A stretch of DNA of 64,000 bases from Prevotella sp. HUN102 (GCF_000688375.1 NZ_JIAF01000004.1:1612001-1676000), one strand, 5' to 3'. Shown: positions 8,486 through 18,285, numbered from the stretch's first letter. A program made the numbers and translations. Notes: generated from the sequence alone by a model not told the origin.

Positions 8486-8493
8486 TATTTTTG
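8486..8493 (+). promoter_or_regulatory. Putative -7 box for hemW
   Basis: TATTTTTG matches TAnnTTTG, 46 bp before the hemW start and outside the divergent EF-G-like gene. Confidence 0.5.
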
Positions 8494-8538
8494 CAAGTGT
8501 TCACATTTCAGTTTTTGCGTACTACTTATATATAATAT

Positions 8539-9735
8539 ATGGCAGGTTTATACATACACGTTCCTTTCTGTGCCAGTCGCTGCATCTATTGTGGGTTTTA
8601 TTCTACGCTCACTCCCAAATCAGCAATGCGAGATGAAAGCACAAACATCATCGACAGGTATGTAAATGCCCTATGCAAAGAACTCGAGCTTCGGAAAGAG
8701 TATATCTTCCAACCGAACGCCGGCAACGAAACCGATACAAAGCTGCAAACCATCTACTTTGGAGGTGGCACTCCCTCTCAGATTTCCTTTCGGCATATCA
8801 AGCAAATTTTCAATTGCATTCAGACGGTTTACGGCAATCATATCACTTCCTTCGAGGATATGGAAATTACCTTCGAGTGCAATCCTGACGACATTACCGA
8901 GGAGTTTGCAGACAATCTTAAACATCTTCCCATCAACAGGATATCGATGGGCGCACAGACATTTTCAGACAAACGGCTGAAATTCCTGAGACGGCGACAC
9001 AAGTCAGATGATGTAAAGACTGCCATAAGCAGACTTCGCCACGCCGGAATCAAGAATATTTCCATCGACCTTATGTTTGGCTTCCCTGATGAAACGTTGG
9101 AAGATTGGCAAGAAGACATAAACGAAGCACTCGCTCTCAACGTTGAACATATCTCTGCATATAGCCTTATGTATGAGGAAGGAACGCCACTCTATCGGCT
9201 CCTCGAAGAAGGAAAGGTAAAGGATATGGACGACGAACTCTACCGAACGATGTACGATGCGTTGATAGACAGCCTGTCGGCCAAAGGATACGAGCAATAC
9301 GAAATCAGCAATTTTGCCAAGCTGACTGATAGCAACGTTTCCTCATTCCGTTCAAAACACAACAACTCATATTGGCAAAACAAGCCCTATCTGGGCATTG
9401 GTGCTTCGGCACATTCCTACAATTTGCAGACTCGCCAATGGAACGTTTCCAATCTTCAGAAATACATCGAATCCATAGAAACAGGAAAACTCTATCTGGA
9501 AACCGAAATCATTGATGCCGACACCCATTTCAATGACCTCATAACTACCACCCTGCGCACTCGCGAAGGCATCAATCTCAACACGCTTTCTCCCCAATAC
9601 AAAGCGCATATTCTCGATACTGCCCAACCTTTCATTGCCCAAAAATTACTCGTCCTTGACGGAAATTACCTTCATTTCACACGTGATGGCATCTACGTTA
9701 GCGACAGTATTATGGCAGAACTTATGTATGTGTGA
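8539..9735 (+). CDS. hemW: Radical SAM heme chaperone HemW
   Basis: 398 residues. The cluster motif CASRCIYCGF (C11, C15, C18) has the CX3CX2C spacing of the HemN/HemW branch. GGGTPS follows, then the SAM-binding and C-terminal HemW domain. The start next to the motif and the lack of the long HemN N-terminus favour HemW, a heme-binding chaperone that delivers heme to respiratory enzymes, over oxygen-independent coproporphyrinogen oxidase. Monocistronic with its own promoter and terminator. Confidence 0.85.
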   Translation: MAGLYIHVPFCASRCIYCGFYSTLTPKSAMRDESTNIIDRYVNALCKELELRKEYIFQPNAGNETDTKLQTIYFGGGTPSQISFRHIKQIFNCIQTVYGNHITSFEDMEITFECNPDDITEEFADNLKHLPINRISMGAQTFSDKRLKFLRRRHKSDDVKTAISRLRHAGIKNISIDLMFGFPDETLEDWQEDINEALALNVEHISAYSLMYEEGTPLYRLLEEGKVKDMDDELYRTMYDALIDSLSAKGYEQYEISNFAKLTDSNVSSFRSKHNNSYWQNKPYLGIGASAHSYNLQTRQWNVSNLQKYIESIETGKLYLETEIIDADTHFNDLITTTLRTREGINLNTLSPQYKAHILDTAQPFIAQKLLVLDGNYLHFTRDGIYVSDSIMAELMYV

Positions 9736-9845
9736 TTAAAGTTTGGCATATTTCAAGCATATTTAATTATGGGCAATGAACTGATAAGTGGATTTTTTGA
9801 CTTTGCACTATGTATATACCGTATAAAAAATGTTAGGGTGTTGTG

Positions 9846-9884
9846 AAAATCATTGAAAACTAATCGTTCTCAATGATTTTTTTG
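9846..9884 (+). terminator. Terminator downstream of hemW
   Basis: AAAATCATTGA (9846-9856) pairs perfectly with TCAATGATTTT (9870-9880), and the T-run continues to 9883. It lies about 110 bp past the hemW stop. Confidence 0.75.
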
Positions 9885-9892
9885 TACATTTG
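9885..9892 (+). promoter_or_regulatory. Putative -7 box for the secreted hydrolase
   Basis: TACATTTG matches TAnnTTTG and begins directly after the hemW terminator, 29 bp before the hydrolase ATG. Confidence 0.5.
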
Positions 9893-9920
9893 TGGCAGAT
9901 ACTTATAATAATCTGCAATT

Positions 9921-11174
9921 ATGAAACGATTTTTTTTAGTTTTCTTTTGTATTATACTGGCTTCATTTCCGATACGTGCCCAAAAACTCGTTGATGTGTT
10001 GAATCGCTTTTATTCCAAGCCAGAAAAAATCTATCAACACTTCATCCATAGCGAGGGAGACAGCATTTGGTCTGTATCTGACGCCGTTTTTCAAGGTGCG
10101 GTTACGGCTGAACAGCTTTCGGGACTCTTCAAAACTATTGAAATGCAGTTGGGAGAATATCAAGGCGAAGAAAAATGGGAACTTTCTGCAAAAAGTGATG
10201 ATGCTCAAACCTATACAAGGATGGTGCTTTTCAAGAATTTCAAAGCACCGATTCATCTTTCTTTCAATGCGGATAACAAACTCATTGGTCTGTTTCTTGG
10301 AAATCCGGAAGCTGTCAAGAATGCCTCAGCATTGGACGGAGAACAGGACATTGTCGTTTCAACGGATGGAATGAAACTTCCCGGAAAATTGGTTTTGCCT
10401 AAAAATGGCACTGCGCCGTACCCTTGCGTCGTCTTAGTTCACGGTTCCGGACCATCTGATATGAATGAGCAAATAGGGCAGAACAGACCTTTCTACGATA
10501 TAGCTAAAGGTCTGAGCGAACGAGGAATTGCAGTAATCAGATACGACAAGCGCACATACGTCTACAAAAATAAAATAGCACCTGACGGTAAGCAGGTTAA
10601 TTACGACACAGAGGTTGTCGATGACGCTGTTGCTGCTGTGAGGTTGGCTGGAACATTCAGGGAAATAGACAAGAAACGCATCTATATTGTCGGCCATAGT
10701 CTTGGTGCAAACTTGGCGCCGAGAATCGCCGAGCGTGCAAACAATGTAGCAGGACTTGTGATGATGGCAGGAACTTCAATTACTTTAAAAGAAGTGATAC
10801 AGAAACAGATACGGGATTTGATGAAAGGCGAACCTCAGGAGAAAATAGATGAGACCATAAAATCGATGATTGATTCGCAACCTGCGAGTTATTGGGAAAT
10901 GGATGCAGATTATTCTGTTGGCAAAACCTTGAAGAACCTCAAGCAGCCAGTACTCATATTGCAGGGAGAACGGGATTATCAAGTTACGATGGAAATGTAT
11001 CGTATGTGGGATAAGTATGCAAAAGGCAAGAATATCTCTTGCAAGTCTTATCCTAAACTCAATCATCTTTTCATTGAAGGAGAGGGTGTTTCTACTCCAC
11101 AGGAATATGCTGTTCCGGGGAATGTGGCACAATATGTCTTGGATGATATAGCAAAATTCATTTTAAAACGGTAA
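9921..11174 (+). CDS. Secreted alpha/beta hydrolase with DUF3887-like N-domain
   Basis: 417 residues. A signal peptide (1-20, cleavage about RA|QK) is followed by an N-terminal domain (25-130) resembling DUF3887 and an alpha/beta hydrolase domain from about 150. Catalytic features are the oxyanion loop HGSG (174-177), nucleophile elbow GHSLG with S260, an Asp in GERDYQV and a His in LNHLF. Substrate unknown; an acyl ester hydrolase or peptidase-like enzyme in the periplasm is the best inference. It is followed 28 bp later by a secreted hypothetical gene in the same direction. Confidence 0.85.
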   Translation: MKRFFLVFFCIILASFPIRAQKLVDVLNRFYSKPEKIYQHFIHSEGDSIWSVSDAVFQGAVTAEQLSGLFKTIEMQLGEYQGEEKWELSAKSDDAQTYTRMVLFKNFKAPIHLSFNADNKLIGLFLGNPEAVKNASALDGEQDIVVSTDGMKLPGKLVLPKNGTAPYPCVVLVHGSGPSDMNEQIGQNRPFYDIAKGLSERGIAVIRYDKRTYVYKNKIAPDGKQVNYDTEVVDDAVAAVRLAGTFREIDKKRIYIVGHSLGANLAPRIAERANNVAGLVMMAGTSITLKEVIQKQIRDLMKGEPQEKIDETIKSMIDSQPASYWEMDADYSVGKTLKNLKQPVLILQGERDYQVTMEMYRMWDKYAKGKNISCKSYPKLNHLFIEGEGVSTPQEYAVPGNVAQYVLDDIAKFILKR

Positions 11175-11201
11175 TCTGTCTTATCGGATACCATAGAGCC
11201 T

Positions 11202-11717
11202 ATGCTGCCGAAGAAATTGTTTGTACTTTTGGTATTTACCCTCATAAAGCTTTCTGCATCAGCACAAGCCTTATGTATTGTAGACGGCTTGCTCACCCCT
11301 GATTCTATCCTGTACGTAACATCAGATGAAATGCGCTCTGAAGATGCACCTGCTATCATTGGAAATCGGATTAACGGCATCAGCAAGTATGCCATTAAAT
11401 CCATTTCCGTGATTGATAAAGACAGTGTATTGAATAAAAACACAGTATTTTGTTACGGGATACAGAGAGATATTGTAATAATAAGAACCAATTCTCTGGC
11501 ATTGTTTGATTGGGTAGTTGATGGTAAGCAGGTGTTACCCAGACGTCCGTTGAATGTTATTGAATATAAAATATCTCCACACTTATTGCATAAATCATTG
11601 CCTAAAGGGATAAACGAAAAGAATATAAAAGATGTTAATATTGTGTTTCGGAATGGCGAAGTACGTCCCGAAGCACGCTCCACGATATACATCAGCACTC
11701 GTAAAAAGAAGCATTAG
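11202..11717 (+). CDS. Secreted protein with TonB-plug-like segment
   Basis: 171 residues with a signal peptide (1-22, SASAQ). The mature part reads CIVDGLLTP, then IKSISVIDKDSVLNKN, then QRDIVIIRTN. This echoes the IDG..., IESIEVLKD... and GVIIITTK motifs of SusC/TonB plug domains, but no barrel follows. A second partial copy (VDGKQVLPRR to PEARSTIYISTRK) occurs in the C-terminal half. It follows the hydrolase by 28 bp and is probably co-transcribed. Function unknown; the plug similarity is inferred by eye. Confidence 0.6.
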   Translation: MLPKKLFVLLVFTLIKLSASAQALCIVDGLLTPDSILYVTSDEMRSEDAPAIIGNRINGISKYAIKSISVIDKDSVLNKNTVFCYGIQRDIVIIRTNSLALFDWVVDGKQVLPRRPLNVIEYKISPHLLHKSLPKGINEKNIKDVNIVFRNGEVRPEARSTIYISTRKKKH

Positions 11718-11858
11718 AAGTTTTTGGGAGTGAATTAATTTTGTTTATACGTTTTTACATTCTAGTGTTTTTCTGTTATTTTCCCAAGCTGTTAGCCCCT
11801 CTCTTACCCCTTATAATAATAGTCATTTCAGACAGATTAAAACACCATTTCCAAATGA

Positions 11859-11932
11859 CCGAAGATTGCGCTGCATTCTTCGCAAAAATGCAATGCAAAC
11901 GTGCGAAGAATGGAATGCAATCTTCGCACGTT
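11859..11932. repeat. 22-bp-period palindromic intergenic repeat, copy A
   Basis: Units GCATTCTTCGCAAAAATGCAAT (11873) and GCAAACGTGCGAAGAATGGAAT (11895), written here only to locate them by start, are each 22 bp and are followed by a third partial unit at 11917. It sits in the otherwise featureless gap 11718-12243 between two plus-strand genes. Five more copies occur in the window. Confidence 0.8.
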
Positions 11933-12243
11933 TGGAGTATGGTGTTTTATGGTTTGATTTTCAATCACTTACAAAATTGATTGTGTTGTGTGTATTTCAT
12001 AACCTTAAATTCTTGTTCTGCTTTGGCTCAATCTGTACGTTGTTTTGCCAATCTGCCGATTTTCATCAATCGGACAATTTGCTATGTTTCTTCTTCAAGA
12101 CCTTGGATAGTCTGAAATGCAAACGTAAATGTTGAGACTAATGATTTTGAACGCCTGCCTGATATTTCGTAAATTCAGTTCGCCTAATATAAGGGAGAAC
12201 ATTCTTATTATACTTTGGTGTGGTAAATTTAGAAAAAACTATG

Positions 12244-12251
12244 TAAATTTG
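12244..12251 (+). promoter_or_regulatory. Putative -7 box for the DUF418 gene
   Basis: TAAATTTG matches TAnnTTTG. Transcription would begin near 12258. This rules out the upstream in-frame ATG at 12260 as start in favour of 12293. Confidence 0.55.
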
Positions 12252-12292
12252 CAGACAATTTGAATTATTTATCCAACACAACTGTATTCATA

Positions 12293-13513
12293 ATGACAAC
12301 AGATTTAACTCCCACAACCGATAAGCAGCGATATATAATACTGGATGCACTGCGAGGTTTCGCCTTGTTTGGCATCATTTTAGCGAATTTCCCAGAGTTT
12401 GGATTGTGGACCTTCCTCTCGTCGTCCGAACAGGCGGCTATGCCGAGTGCAGAGATTGACAGGATAGTGCGTTTCTCGCAATATCTTTTCGTAGATGCTA
12501 AGTTTTATGGTATATTCAGTATGCTTTTCGGCATCGGTTTTTCGATTATCCTTAGCCACGCATTTGAACGGGGAGGTAACGGTATCTTTCTTTTCTACCG
12601 CCGTATGTCAATTCTTGTTTGCATTGCTCTGCTGCATCTTCTATGCCTATGGAGTGGCGATATTCTCTTGCTCTATGCCCTGATGGGAATGCTTTTGCCT
12701 CCGGTTTATCATTTCTCAAACCGTGCTTTGCTGATTACGGCTTGTATTTTGATATTTATTCCGATTGGATTGGACCTGTATCAGGAATTGAATGGTGTAA
12801 GCTTTTCTGCACCGATAGTTGATGCTTGGTGGACTAGGGCAAATTCTTATGGTATTACAGAACAGAATTTTGCTACTTGGCTGCGCGATTCGGAGTCTTA
12901 TTCGGGTGTTCATCAGTTCCTGATGCAGGGAGCAATAGAACGAATGTATGAATTTGTTGATGGTCATCGTCCGATGAAGGTGCTCGGTTTATTTATGATT
13001 GGGTATTACATAGGGCGTAATAAATTGTATGCGAAGATAGAAGAACGGCGTGTCGACTTGAAGAAACTCTTTTGTTGGACGCTTGCGATAGGTTTTCCAA
13101 CTTCTCTTCTGTATGCTTATAGCGCAGTAAATGGGCACGCTTGGGGGCTGACTGTTCATTCTTTGTTGTATGCTGTGAGTGCATTGCCCTTTGCATTGTG
13201 CTATATGTCTGGTATGGCGTTGCTTTATCTGAACAATCAGGATAGTAGATTCTTTTATTATTTATCCTTGCCCGGTCGAATGGCTCTTACCAATTATATC
13301 GGTCAGTCTGTCATTGGTATCATTCTCTTTTATGGAATAGGTTTCGGATTGGGGCTTCGCTATGGCCTTGCAAGTATAGAATTTATTGCAGTTCTTGTTT
13401 TCGCTTTCCAAATGTTTTTCTCTCACTTTTGGATGAAATACTTCAAGTTTGGCCCATTGGAATGGGTTTGGAGAATGCTGACTTACGGCAAGTGGCTTAA
13501 TCCCAAACGATAA
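12293..13513 (+). CDS. DUF418 family multi-pass membrane protein
   Basis: 406 residues from the chosen ATG. It opens with a short cytoplasmic tail, then YIILDALRGFALFGIILAN, the hallmark start of YeiB/DUF418 proteins. It has about ten membrane segments and the C-terminal DUF418 core (GRMALTNYIGQS near residue 330, and FGPLEWVWRMLTYG at the end). The family resembles acyltransferase-3 membrane proteins and may move or transfer acyl groups, but its reaction is not known. Monocistronic, ending in a strong terminator. Confidence 0.85.
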   Translation: MTTDLTPTTDKQRYIILDALRGFALFGIILANFPEFGLWTFLSSSEQAAMPSAEIDRIVRFSQYLFVDAKFYGIFSMLFGIGFSIILSHAFERGGNGIFLFYRRMSILVCIALLHLLCLWSGDILLLYALMGMLLPPVYHFSNRALLITACILIFIPIGLDLYQELNGVSFSAPIVDAWWTRANSYGITEQNFATWLRDSESYSGVHQFLMQGAIERMYEFVDGHRPMKVLGLFMIGYYIGRNKLYAKIEERRVDLKKLFCWTLAIGFPTSLLYAYSAVNGHAWGLTVHSLLYAVSALPFALCYMSGMALLYLNNQDSRFFYYLSLPGRMALTNYIGQSVIGIILFYGIGFGLGLRYGLASIEFIAVLVFAFQMFFSHFWMKYFKFGPLEWVWRMLTYGKWLNPKR

Positions 13514-13523
13514 ATGGAAAATA

Positions 13524-13562
13524 AAAAACATTGGATTTGGTTTATCCAAATCCAATGTTTTT
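13524..13562. terminator. Bidirectional terminator
   Basis: AACATTGGATTTGG pairs perfectly with CCAAATCCAATGTT around a 5-nt loop, with A-run before and T-run after. It serves the DUF418 gene from the left and possibly the convergent M3 peptidase gene from the right. Confidence 0.85.
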
Positions 13563-13651
13563 ATTGTGGAGAATCAAGATTCCGTTATCAAAATCTTGAT
13601 TCCATTGTATAGACTGTTTTTCGCACGTCTTTATTTTCACAAACTATTTAA

Positions 13652-15805
13652 TTAAAGGCCACGTGCCTTCAGCAAACCTGCTGCATCGGGAGCTTTCAAG
13701 CCGGTGAAATCAGAGAAAATGTCGAGCAATTCCTTTGTATTTCCCTTGCTGAGAACCTTTGTGCGGAAAGCATCGCCGGTAGAACGGTTCAGAGCACCGA
13801 GTTTAGCGAAGTGGTCAGCTACGTTCACTGCGAGCACTTCTGCCCAGAGATAGCTGTAATAGCCGGCAGCATAGCCACCGCCCCAAACGTGATTGAAGTA
13901 AGAAGTATTGTAGCGTGGAGGAATCTGATTGTTCAGCAGGCCGATTTCCTTCAACGCATTCTTCTGGAACTCATCAGCTTTCTCTGCCGTTGGTACCTGA
14001 GAAGGCGAGAGCGTATGCCAAGCAAGGTCGGAGCAAGTTGCTGCGAGGTTTTCTCCAAGCGCATAAGCTGAGTGGAAGTTGAGCGAATTGAGCATCTTGT
14101 TCTTCAGTTCTTCAGGCATAGGAGCATTTGTCTGATAGTGCTTTGCGTAGTTATTGAACACTTCAGGAATGCTTGCAAAACTTTCATTGAACTGCGATGG
14201 CATTTCAACAAAGTCGCGAGACACGGCAGTACCACTCAATGTGTTGTACTTGCAGTTGGAAAGCATACCGTGAAGACCGTGCCCGAACTCGTGGAACATA
14301 GTAGTTACTTCATCCCAAGTTACGAGCGTTGGCTGTCCTTCAGGTGCTTTTGCATAGTTGCATACATTATATATGATAGGCAACTGGTCTCGGAAGCTGC
14401 TCTGCTTTGCAAAAGCACTCATCCACGCACCACCACGCTTTGTGGGGCGACGGAAGTAATCGCAATAGAAAAGTGCGAGTTGTTTGCCGTTGGCATCAAT
14501 AACGTCGAACACTTTCATATCCTTATGATAGGTGGGAAGGTCTGTACGCTCCTTGAAAGTCAAACCATAAGCACGGTTTGCTGCGTAGAACACACCGTTT
14601 ACGAGTACGGTATCAATGTTGAAGTATGGTTTTACTTCGTCTTCAGAGAAGTTGAACTGCTCTTTCTTCATCTTTGCAGAATAGTAGAAACGGTCGTATG
14701 GCTCCAGTTTGAAAGCTGCTCCCTGTGTCTTTTGGGCATAAGCCTCAATGGATTTCGTTTCAGCTTCGGCCTTTGGCTTATACGCTGCAATGAGATCTTT
14801 CAGGAAACTGTATGCATTCTCCGGATTCTTTGCCATCGCATTGTCGAGCGAATAGGCTGCATAATTCTTGTAACCCATTATCTCTGCCTTTTCTGCGCGA
14901 AGCTTTGCTATTTCAACGATAATCGGGTAAGTGTTGTATTCGCGTGTACCGTCAGTACGATGGATAGAAGCCTCGTAAACACGCTTGCGCAATTCACGGT
15001 TGTCCAGACTGGCAAGAATAGGCTGTTGCGTTGTGTTTGAAATCACGATGCAGTATGGTGCTTTGCCGCCACGGCTTTCAGCATCCTTCTTGCACTGTGC
15101 AATGTCGGCATCGCTCAAGCCTGCCAGTTCCTTAACGTCGTTCACCCATACGGTAGATGCCACGCCGGCTTTTGGCAACATATTGCCGAACTCCTGTTGG
15201 AGTGTAGCCACACGGCTGTTGATTTCCTGCATACGGTTCATTTTTTCCTTTGAAAGAAGTGCACCGGCACGAACGAAACTCTTGTAGATTTCTTCTGTCA
15301 GCTTCTTGTCTTCGCCCTGCAATGAACTCAGTTGATTGTCGTAAACATATTTAATGCGCTGGAAGAACTTCTGATTGAACTTCACTTCACTGTCAAAATC
15401 CGTGAGCAAAGGGATAACTTCATTCTCAGCAGCTTCAATTTCCGGAGTCTTTTCAGCTTCTGTTACACAGAAGAATATGTTTGAAACACGGTCGAGCAGT
15501 CGTCCGCTCTTTTCATACGCAAGGATAGTATTCTCAAAAGTAGGCTTCTGCTTGTTTGCTACTATCTTCTTTATTTCAGCACGCTGCTCTTCAATGCCGG
15601 CTTTGATAGCGGGCAGATAGTGTTCACCTTTGATTCTTGTGAAGTCGGGCGCACCATACTGCAAGGTGCTTTGCTGCATAAGTGGATTGGAATACATTGA
15701 TTTTACTTTCTTGTCTTTAGGACCTGAAGCGGCACTTGCCATAAGTACGGCGCACGCCAGTCCGGCTGTAACGAATGTTTTTTTGAAATTAGTGTTCATA
15801 AACAT
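13652..15805 (-). CDS. dcp: M3 family oligopeptidase (peptidyl-dipeptidase Dcp)
   Basis: 717 residues, normal for Dcp/oligopeptidase A. An N-terminal signal (about 1-26, LASAAS-like) predicts export. The zinc motif HEFGH lies in TTMFHEFGHGLHGMLS, with the downstream third-ligand Glu region FVEMPSQFNE. It removes C-terminal dipeptides in the periplasm by family knowledge. A second possible start two codons later (MNTNFKK) would also work. A plus-strand CAAAAATA (15897-15904) gives a minus-strand -7 box. Confidence 0.9.
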   Translation of the reverse strand: MFMNTNFKKTFVTAGLACAVLMASAASGPKDKKVKSMYSNPLMQQSTLQYGAPDFTRIKGEHYLPAIKAGIEEQRAEIKKIVANKQKPTFENTILAYEKSGRLLDRVSNIFFCVTEAEKTPEIEAAENEVIPLLTDFDSEVKFNQKFFQRIKYVYDNQLSSLQGEDKKLTEEIYKSFVRAGALLSKEKMNRMQEINSRVATLQQEFGNMLPKAGVASTVWVNDVKELAGLSDADIAQCKKDAESRGGKAPYCIVISNTTQQPILASLDNRELRKRVYEASIHRTDGTREYNTYPIIVEIAKLRAEKAEIMGYKNYAAYSLDNAMAKNPENAYSFLKDLIAAYKPKAEAETKSIEAYAQKTQGAAFKLEPYDRFYYSAKMKKEQFNFSEDEVKPYFNIDTVLVNGVFYAANRAYGLTFKERTDLPTYHKDMKVFDVIDANGKQLALFYCDYFRRPTKRGGAWMSAFAKQSSFRDQLPIIYNVCNYAKAPEGQPTLVTWDEVTTMFHEFGHGLHGMLSNCKYNTLSGTAVSRDFVEMPSQFNESFASIPEVFNNYAKHYQTNAPMPEELKNKMLNSLNFHSAYALGENLAATCSDLAWHTLSPSQVPTAEKADEFQKNALKEIGLLNNQIPPRYNTSYFNHVWGGGYAAGYYSYLWAEVLAVNVADHFAKLGALNRSTGDAFRTKVLSKGNTKELLDIFSDFTGLKAPDAAGLLKARGL

Positions 15806-15896
15806 TTATTTGTTGATTTGAAATTAATGCTATTTATATAGACGTATTCTTCATTCAATAGATTAACCTATCGGCATTATAATGCAGATGTTTCAG

Positions 15897-15904
15897 CAAA
15901 AATA
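15897..15904 (-). promoter_or_regulatory. Putative -7 box for the M3 peptidase gene
   Basis: Minus-strand TATTTTTG matches TAnnTTTG, 92 bp before the start codon. No clear -33 element. The rest of the gap to 16078 shows nothing further. Confidence 0.4.
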
Positions 15905-16078
15905 AAAATAAAAAACGGTAAAGTGTAAGGTTTAGATACTTTTTAACTAAAAAACGAGCCTATTCTTTAGCTTTTCTTTATATTCACAGACTTCTATTAG
16001 ACTGGATCCGATATGGTGGAAGGTGCTCTTTCATCGCATATTATCATCATTGCACACTATAAATTAGCAATCAATACG

Positions 16079-16110
16079 TTTGGCATTCATTGTAAAAATA
16101 CGTACTTTTG
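16079..16110 (+). promoter_or_regulatory. Promoter of the MFS gene
   Basis: TTTG (16079-16082), 20 bp, then TACTTTTG (16103-16110): an excellent Bacteroidetes promoter, 33 bp before the GTG start. Confidence 0.7.
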
Positions 16111-16142
16111 CAGAACTGAAAGCATAAAACGAAAGGAAATTT

Positions 16143-17330
16143 GTGATAATTCTCGAAGAAAATGAAGGCATTCCACGCAGTATAATGTTTCTGATGGCGA
16201 TAATGGCAGGCTTGACAGTTGCCAATCTTTACTACAACCAGCCTTTGCTGGAAGTCATCAGCACGGAGTTAGGAGTAAGTCAGGTATTGACCAATCTCAT
16301 TACAGTTATTACACAGATAGGTTATGTCTTTGGACTGATGTTCATTATCCCTTCAGGTGATCTCTTCAGTCGAAGAAAAATTATCCTTTACAGTATGTCG
16401 GTTGCCATAATTACGGCAGCAGTCATTGGTTTGTCCCACAATATCTATCTTATTTGGTTGGCATCCCTGTTGCTCGGAGCGTCCTCTGTAATCCCACAGC
16501 TTTTCATTCCCGTTGCCAGCCAGTTTTCCCGACCCGAAAACAAAGCCACCAATATGGGCTATGTGTTGTCGGGATTGCTCACGGGAATCCTTGGAGCACG
16601 TGTCATAAGTGGTTTTGTGGGCGATATGCTCGGTTGGCGTGCAATGTTTCTGATAGCAGCCTGTATAATGATAGTGTGCTGCACACTCTGCAAATTCCTT
16701 ATGCCTGATATGCAACAGAACTTCAAGGGGACGTATCCACAGCTTCTCAAGACAGTTTGGAGTATCTATCGCACCCATCCTCTCATTCGTCTCTATTCCA
16801 TCCGTGCAGGTTTTGGATTTGGTAGTATGCTTGCCATCTGGGCTTGTTTGGCTTTCCATATTGCGGGAGAACCCTTCAATGCCGGCAGCGATAAGGTGGG
16901 AATATTGGGATTGTGTGGAGTTGCCGATGCTTTGTCGGCTTCCGGAATGGGAAAGTTCATTCCTCGGTTCGGAATTCGTAGAATGAGTGCTGCCGGTGCT
17001 TTGCTGCAGATGTTGGCTTGGTCGGTAGCTTATATTTTCAATGACAGCTACGCAGGTTTGGCAGTGGCTATCATTATTGTGGATGTAGGCATTCAATGTC
17101 AGCAGTTGAGCAATCAGAGTGGATGTTTGCAGGAAGTTCCCGAAGCAAGCAATCGTGCAAACACAATCTTTATGACCACCTATTTTATTGGAGGAAGCCT
17201 TGGAACCTTCTGTGCGGGACTGGGGTGGGAAGCAATGGGATGGGCAGGCGTATGTGTCGTAGGTCTTTCCTTCGCTATGGTTTCTTTGTTGGTTTCCACA
17301 TTTGAAGGTAAGATGCTTGCCGGTCATTAG
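16143..17330 (+). CDS. Major facilitator superfamily transporter
   Basis: 395 residues with twelve predicted membrane spans. The first span contains LYYNQPLLEVIS, and the A-loop motif reads GDLFSRRK between TM2 and TM3. This pattern is typical of the DHA1-like MFS subgroup with the YNQPLL signature. The start is GTG, fixed by the promoter 33 bp upstream. Substrate unknown; proton-coupled export of a small molecule is the usual family role. Monocistronic. Confidence 0.85.
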   Translation: MIILEENEGIPRSIMFLMAIMAGLTVANLYYNQPLLEVISTELGVSQVLTNLITVITQIGYVFGLMFIIPSGDLFSRRKIILYSMSVAIITAAVIGLSHNIYLIWLASLLLGASSVIPQLFIPVASQFSRPENKATNMGYVLSGLLTGILGARVISGFVGDMLGWRAMFLIAACIMIVCCTLCKFLMPDMQQNFKGTYPQLLKTVWSIYRTHPLIRLYSIRAGFGFGSMLAIWACLAFHIAGEPFNAGSDKVGILGLCGVADALSASGMGKFIPRFGIRRMSAAGALLQMLAWSVAYIFNDSYAGLAVAIIIVDVGIQCQQLSNQSGCLQEVPEASNRANTIFMTTYFIGGSLGTFCAGLGWEAMGWAGVCVVGLSFAMVSLLVSTFEGKMLAGH

Positions 17331-17560
17331 AATTTCATCCGTGCAGAATTATGAATAATCACAACAAAAACCTCTTTATAATTCGCTTATTTTGAATAAT
17401 TTATTTTTATTTTTCAAATATCACATTTATTGATGTGCAATCATAAGGCTTTAATTACAAGTGTCTTATGATAAAAAATAGTTTTTTGCGCATAATAAAA
17501 CCTCAATAAATGTTGCAAAATGAATATAAAATCGGAAATAAAGAATATAAAATCTCCTTG

Positions 17561-17636
17561 TTTCTTCGCATTTTCTCTATTCATTCTTGCGATAGACGCA
17601 ATACATTTATCGCAAGAATGAAATATATTCTTCGTG
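17561..17636. repeat. 22-bp-period palindromic intergenic repeat, copy B
   Basis: 22-bp units start at 17581 and 17603, flanked by partial units. The core CATTCTTGCGATA (17582-17594) and its complement (17608-17620) form a perfect 13-bp stem. It lies between convergent genes, in a 424-bp gap with no other recognisable feature. Confidence 0.75.
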
Positions 17637-17754
17637 TTTTTGGAATCTAAAAGGGTTAAAAACTCCAATCAATCTGATAAATACTGTCTGATTTTCTCTA
17701 TATTGCTGAAAAATAATATCGTTTTTTCAGTAAATTATTTTTACGATATTACCA

Positions 17755-18246
17755 TTAGTTCCACAGGCTGTTAAATCCTATAATATATTTCGTAGCAGTT
17801 ATGAGTGCGTACAGCATCCCCGCAATGAGCGCAAGGAAGATGAATATTCCGACAGCACTTTGTGTGGCACGCTTGTTCACGTTTCGGATGATTTCCTTAT
17901 CGCCGTCCACGAATCCTCGTATCATCATCATATTTTCTCTGTTGGAGCGATAGAAAAAATCGAGTACGTTGCCGAGATAGAATGGTATCAGTCCGAGCAG
18001 CACGTCGCGGAGAATGTTGTTGGCTATGGCAAGGGTAAGCGATACGCTCTTTACTTTCACGAGTGCAAACCATATATATATCAAGGCAAAGAGAGCTGTA
18101 ACAAAGTCGCCAATACCAAGTGGAATAAGCCCGATGACTCCGTCCAAATAGTATTTGTCCAATATACGCTGTAATTGGTCCATTTGTTTGAAAGTGATGC
18201 TTCGGACAATTTTCTCCTTCGCTATGTTGCGCCTTGTTTCGTTCAT
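17755..18246 (-). CDS. DUF4112 membrane protein
   Basis: 163 residues from the chosen ATG (MNETRRN). An in-frame ATG 45 bp upstream is rejected because it overlaps the rlmD terminator hairpin. It has the DUF4112 pattern: an amphipathic start, YLDGVIGLIPLGIGDF, GLIPFYLGNVLDFFYRSNREN and a C-terminal membrane span. Three or four membrane segments are likely. Function of the family is unknown. It lies downstream of rlmD on the same strand but beyond its terminator. Confidence 0.75.
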   Translation of the reverse strand: MNETRRNIAKEKIVRSITFKQMDQLQRILDKYYLDGVIGLIPLGIGDFVTALFALIYIWFALVKVKSVSLTLAIANNILRDVLLGLIPFYLGNVLDFFYRSNRENMMMIRGFVDGDKEIIRNVNKRATQSAVGIFIFLALIAGMLYALITATKYIIGFNSLWN

Positions 18247-18285
18247 CTTTATATTTTGGGGAATTTGAGTGTACAAAATAAATAC

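Noticed and set aside
8539..9735. Oxygen-independent coproporphyrinogen oxidase (HemN) for the radical SAM gene
   Set aside because: The short N-terminus leading straight to the cluster motif and the 398-residue length fit HemW better.
12260..12292. Upstream ATG for the DUF418 gene
   Set aside because: It lies within a few bases of the predicted transcription start and adds residues not seen before the conserved YIILDALRG start.
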